Source: Pseudoalteromonas luteoviolacea
GTDB taxonomy: Bacteria > Pseudomonadota > Gammaproteobacteria > Enterobacterales > Alteromonadaceae
DNA: 64,000 nt
Assembly (NCBI RefSeq): GCF_001696455.1
Contig: NZ_MAUJ01000016.1
Span: 1 to 64,000 of the forward strand
Direction: 5' to 3'
Part shown: one piece after another, positions 61,091 to 64,000 of the stretch
How the letters are laid out: each line of letters opens with the position of its first letter
Position numbering within the stretch: position 1 is the stretch's first letter
Translations under genes and position numbers: made by a program
The notes under the pieces: generated by a model
Seen by the model: only the letters and a program-made list of their open reading frames with translations
The model's database searches: none
Told to the model about the DNA's origin: nothing

Positions 61091-61198
61091 TCCCCGCCCT
61101 TGAAAGACGAAAGCCTCGTTTTTTGAGTGGAAATTAATCTAAATGCTTAGGTTTTATACAAAATCTAGGTAAATTTTAACTACACCGGAGCATATACA

Positions 61199-61567
61199 AT
61201 GATCCAAATGCAAACTCAGCTGGACGTTGCTGATAACAGCGGCGCTCGCAAAGTGCAGTGTATTAAAGTCCTTGGTGGTTCGCACCGTCGCTACGCGCGT
61301 GTTGGTGACATCATTAAAGTTTCTGTTAAAGAAGCAATTCCTCGCGGTAAAGTGAAGAAAGGTGATGTTAAAAACGCAGTAGTTGTGCGTACTAAGAAAG
61401 GCGTTCGTCGTCCTGACGGCTCTTTAATCCGTTTCGATAGCAATGCGGCTGTTATCTTAAATGATAGCCATCAGCCAATTGGTACTCGTATCTTCGGCCC
61501 TGTGACTCGTGAACTACGTAACGAAAAGTTCATGAAGATCGTTTCACTAGCACCAGAAGTACTATAA
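61199..61567 (+). CDS. rplN: 50S ribosomal protein L14
   Basis: The 122-residue L14, first gene of the spc operon, starts MIQMQTQLDVADNSGARKVQCIKVLGGS, a nearly invariant sequence. It contacts 16S rRNA and L19 at the subunit interface. A GGAG site precedes the ATG by 8 bases. Unusually, rpsQ and the S10 operon do not lie upstream; instead there is a deacetylase gene and a promoter of its own. Confidence 0.98.
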   Translation: MIQMQTQLDVADNSGARKVQCIKVLGGSHRRYARVGDIIKVSVKEAIPRGKVKKGDVKNAVVVRTKKGVRRPDGSLIRFDSNAAVILNDSHQPIGTRIFGPVTRELRNEKFMKIVSLAPEVL

Positions 61568-61577
61568 GGAGTCGATC

Positions 61578-61892
61578 ATGGCAGCAAAAATCCGTCGTGA
61601 TGACGAAGTAATCGTACTAGCCGGTAAAGACAAAGGTAAGCGCGGTAAGGTGCTTTCAGTTGTAACTGAAACTGGTCGTGTATTTGTTGAAGGCGTCAAC
61701 ATCATCAAGAAACACCAGAAGCCTGTACCACAACTACAGCAAGCTGGCGGTATTGTTGAGAAAGAAGCGTCAGTAGACGTATCAAATGTAGCGATTTTCA
61801 ATGCCGAAACTGGCAAAGCAGATCGTGTTGGTTTTAGATTTGAAGACGGTAAAAAAGTCCGTTTCTTCAAGTCTACTGGCAAAACTATTTAA
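61578..61892 (+). CDS. rplX: 50S ribosomal protein L24
   Basis: The 104-residue L24, an assembly initiator of the 50S subunit, has the KOW motif (DEVIVLAGKDKGKRGKV) near its N-terminus. It follows rplN by 10 bases with AGGAG upstream, in the standard spc operon order. Confidence 0.98.
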   Translation: MAAKIRRDDEVIVLAGKDKGKRGKVLSVVTETGRVFVEGVNIIKKHQKPVPQLQQAGGIVEKEASVDVSNVAIFNAETGKADRVGFRFEDGKKVRFFKSTGKTI

Positions 61893-61907
61893 TAGTTGGA
61901 GTAGACG

Positions 61908-62447
61908 ATGGCGAAACTGCATGAAGTGTACAAAGACAAAGTAGTAAAAGAACTTTTTGAAAAGTTCGGTTACAGCTCTGTCATGCAAGTCCCTCAGATC
62001 GAAAAGATCACACTTAACATGGGTGTGGGCGAAGCCCTAAATGACAAGAAGATTCTAGAAAATGCTGTTGCAGATCTAGAAGCTATCTCTGGTCAAAAAC
62101 CTCTAGTGACTAAAGCACGCAAATCAGTTGCTGGCTTTAAGATCCGTGAAGGTTACCCAATTGGCTGTAAAGTAACCCTACGCGGCGAGCGTATGTGGGA
62201 TTTCCTTGAGCGTTTAGTCTCAATCGCGATGCCACGTATTCGTGACTTCCGCGGTGTTAGCGCAAAGTCTTTTGACGGTCGCGGTAACTACTCTATGGGC
62301 GTACGTGAGCAAATCATCTTCCCAGAAATTGATTATGATAAAGTAGACCGTGTTCGCGGTATGGATATCACAATCACTACTTCTGCGAAAACAGATGATG
62401 AAGGCCGTGCGTTGTTAGAAGCGTTCAACTTCCCATTCAAAAAGTAA
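61908..62447 (+). CDS. rplE: 50S ribosomal protein L5
   Basis: The 179-residue L5 binds 5S rRNA in the central protuberance. MAKLHEVYKDKVVKELFEKFGYSSVMQVPQIEKITLNMGVGEA-type start and the SAKSFDGRGNYSMGVREQIIFPEIDYDK end are characteristic. It follows rplX by 15 bases with GGAGTAG as the ribosome site. Confidence 0.98.
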   Translation: MAKLHEVYKDKVVKELFEKFGYSSVMQVPQIEKITLNMGVGEALNDKKILENAVADLEAISGQKPLVTKARKSVAGFKIREGYPIGCKVTLRGERMWDFLERLVSIAMPRIRDFRGVSAKSFDGRGNYSMGVREQIIFPEIDYDKVDRVRGMDITITTSAKTDDEGRALLEAFNFPFKK

Positions 62448-62457
62448 GGGTAGGGTT

Positions 62458-62763
62458 ATGGCAAAGAATTCAATGAAAGCGCGTGACGTAAAACGTGCTA
62501 AGTTAGTTGCACAGTACGCAGAAAAGCGTGCTGCACTTAAAGCTATCATCAGCGATGTTAATACATCTGATGACGAGCGTTGGGACGCGGTATTAAAGCT
62601 TCAGTCTTTACCGCGTGATTCTAGCCCTTCACGTCAACGTAATCGTTGTAACATTACGGGCCGCCCACATGGTTACCTTCGCAAGTTCGGCTTAAGCCGT
62701 ATCAAAGTTCGCGAAGCAGCTATGCGCGGTGAAATTCCTGGCCTTAAAAAGGCTTCTTGGTAA
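62458..62763 (+). CDS. rpsN: 30S ribosomal protein S14
   Basis: The 101-residue S14 is the long, zinc-free form (no CxxC pairs), ending LSRIKVREAAMRGEIPGLKKASW. It follows rplE by 10 bases. Confidence 0.98.
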   Translation: MAKNSMKARDVKRAKLVAQYAEKRAALKAIISDVNTSDDERWDAVLKLQSLPRDSSPSRQRNRCNITGRPHGYLRKFGLSRIKVREAAMRGEIPGLKKASW

Positions 62764-62783
62764 TAGAATCACGGGAGTAAGAC

Positions 62784-63176
62784 ATGAGCTTGCAAGATCC
62801 AATCGCGGATTTGTTTACACGCATCCGTAACGGTCAGTCTGCGAAGAAGGTATCAGTAACGATGCCAACTTCAAAGCTGAAAGTAGCTGTTGCTGACGTA
62901 CTGAAAAACGAAGGTTTCATCACTGGTTATTCAGTATCAGGTGACGTAAAAGCAGAATTGACTATCGAACTTAAGTACTTCGAAGGCAAAGCTGTTATCG
63001 AAAGCATCCAGCGTGTTAGCCGCCCTGGTCTACGTATCTATAAGAAACGTGACGAATTACCGAAGGTAATGGGTGGTCTAGGTATCGCTATCGTATCAAC
63101 TTCTAAAGGCCTGATGACAGACCGCGCTGCGCGTACCGCTGGTGTTGGTGGTGAAATCATTGGCTTTGTAGCTTAA
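62784..63176 (+). CDS. rpsH: 30S ribosomal protein S8
   Basis: The 130-residue S8 binds the central domain of 16S rRNA and, in enterobacteria, represses its own operon at the rplE start. SLQDPIADLFTRIRNGQ and the STSKGLMTDRAAR end match the family. The equivalent repressor target near rplE was not searched for in detail. Confidence 0.98.
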   Translation: MSLQDPIADLFTRIRNGQSAKKVSVTMPTSKLKVAVADVLKNEGFITGYSVSGDVKAELTIELKYFEGKAVIESIQRVSRPGLRIYKKRDELPKVMGGLGIAIVSTSKGLMTDRAARTAGVGGEIIGFVA

Positions 63177-63189
63177 TCGGAGGGGAACT

Positions 63190-63720
63190 ATGTCTCGTAT
63201 TGCGAAGGCTCCTATTGCTGTTCCTGCCGGTGTTGAAGTTGCAATTAACGGCCAGGAAATCAAAGTTAAAGGTAAAAATGGTGAATTAACTCGCGTTCTT
63301 AACGACGCAGTTGAAGTTGTTCTTAACGACAACGTTATCACTACTAATCCTCGTGAAGTAGCAAATGCTTGGGCTCAAGCTGGTACTGCACGCGCTCTGA
63401 TCAACAACATGATCACCGGCGTTAACGAAGGTTTTGAAAAGAAACTACAACTAGTAGGTGTTGGTTACCGTGCTGCAGTTAAGGGTAAAGTTTTAGACTT
63501 AACTCTTGGCTTCTCACACCCAGTGAACTTCGAGATCCCAGCGGGTATCACTATCGAAGCTCCAAGCCAAACTGAAATCGTTGTTAAAGGCGCAGACAAG
63601 CAGCTTGTTGGTCAAACTGCTGCTAACATCCGCTCATACCGTGAACCAGAGCCTTATAAAGGTAAAGGTGTACGTTACGCTGATGAGCACGTGCGTCGTA
63701 AAGAGGCTAAGAAGAAGTAA
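63190..63720 (+). CDS. rplF: 50S ribosomal protein L6
   Basis: The 176-residue L6 with MSRIAKAPIAVPAGVEVAINGQEI at the N-terminus, a central GVGYRA strand and the GKGVRYADEHVRRKEAKKK tail. It sits near the factor-binding site of the 50S subunit. Spacing of 13 bases after rpsH, with GGAGGGG as ribosome site. Confidence 0.98.
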   Translation: MSRIAKAPIAVPAGVEVAINGQEIKVKGKNGELTRVLNDAVEVVLNDNVITTNPREVANAWAQAGTARALINNMITGVNEGFEKKLQLVGVGYRAAVKGKVLDLTLGFSHPVNFEIPAGITIEAPSQTEIVVKGADKQLVGQTAANIRSYREPEPYKGKGVRYADEHVRRKEAKKK

Positions 63721-63729
63721 GGTAAGACG

Positions 63730-64000
63730 ATGGATAAGAAAACAGCTCGTCTACGTCGTGCTAAGCGCACTCGTAGAAATATTATCGAACAAGGCACAAC
63801 GCGTCTTGTTATCCACCGCACGCCACGTCACATCTACGCTCAAATCGTAAACGTTGAGGGTAATGTACTGGCTGCTGCTTCTACTGTTGAAAAAGCAATT
63901 GCTGAAACAGTTAAAGGCACTGGCAACATCGAAGCTGCTCAAGCAGTTGGTAAAGCAGTTGCTGAACGCGCGGCAGACAAAGGCATTGAAAAACTTGCTT
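63730..64000 (+). CDS. rplR: 50S ribosomal protein L18, 5' part
   Basis: L18 begins at ATG 63730 and runs off the window after 90 codons. MDKKTARLRRAKRTRRNI and the later RTPRHIYAQIVNVEGNVLAAASTVEK are diagnostic. L18 binds 5S rRNA with L5. The rest of the spc operon (rpsE, rpmD, rplO, secY) is expected to follow beyond the window. Confidence 0.97.
   Translation, partial: MDKKTARLRRAKRTRRNIIEQGTTRLVIHRTPRHIYAQIVNVEGNVLAAASTVEKAIAETVKGTGNIEAAQAVGKAVAERAADKGIEKLA

Overview
The window looks like chromosome of a marine gammaproteobacterium of the Alteromonadales, most like Pseudoalteromonas. This rests on gene content and protein resemblance (SlyX/FkpA/YheV/YheS/YheT/YheU block, NudE/YrfG/CysQ, Rsd/HemE, SpeA/SpeE, a TorF-type porin, dimeric dUTPase), not on a database search. 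Most of it is ordinary core genome with short intergenic gaps.

Layout. 1-130: 3' end of a 5S rRNA and its terminator. 586-9276: scattered metabolic and stress genes (VOC protein, SDR, heme-containing fatty acid cis/trans isomerase, peroxiredoxin, dUTPase, YrfG, NudE, CysQ). 9525-9601: initiator tRNA-fMet. 9820-17768: an M19 dipeptidase and the yhe/slyX/fkpA block, which includes a 46-residue membrane protein gene behind an FNR-like site. 17815-23052: Rsd, a candidate small RNA, HemE, and divergent speE/speA. 23175-26193: an operon of two lysophospholipid-acyltransferase paralogues and an MscS-type channel. 26459-35449: a solute-binding protein, an S41 protease fused to a degenerate beta-lactamase-like domain, and a rhodanese / ArsR / RND efflux locus around a tandem operator. 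35477-43768: nitroreductase, FAH-family hydrolase, PurT, TorF porin, a large unrecognised protein, AsmA-like protein and an SDR.

43991-60927 is the accessory highlight. A tightly packed operon (acyl carrier protein, ATP-grasp ligase, GT-B glycosyltransferase, two different radical SAM proteins with C-terminal cysteine clusters, and a three-gene ABC-2 exporter) is followed by a GT2 glycosyltransferase, a GH20 beta-N-acetylhexosaminidase, a protein resembling the BtrH N-terminal acyltransferase domain, a GT2 enzyme in one reading frame with a TonB-dependent receptor, and an exported NodB-type deacetylase. ACP + ATP-grasp ligase + BtrH-like transferase is the logic by which butirosin's side chain is made on a carrier protein and moved to an aminoglycoside. 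I infer an undescribed pathway that builds a carrier-bound amino acid or peptide unit, attaches it to an amino sugar or glycoside, exports the product, and perhaps trims or takes it up again. The product is unknown.

61199-64000: the spc ribosomal protein operon from rplN to a truncated rplR. The S10 operon (ending in rpsQ) that normally lies directly upstream is absent; rplN has its own extended -10 promoter with a GC-rich discriminator.
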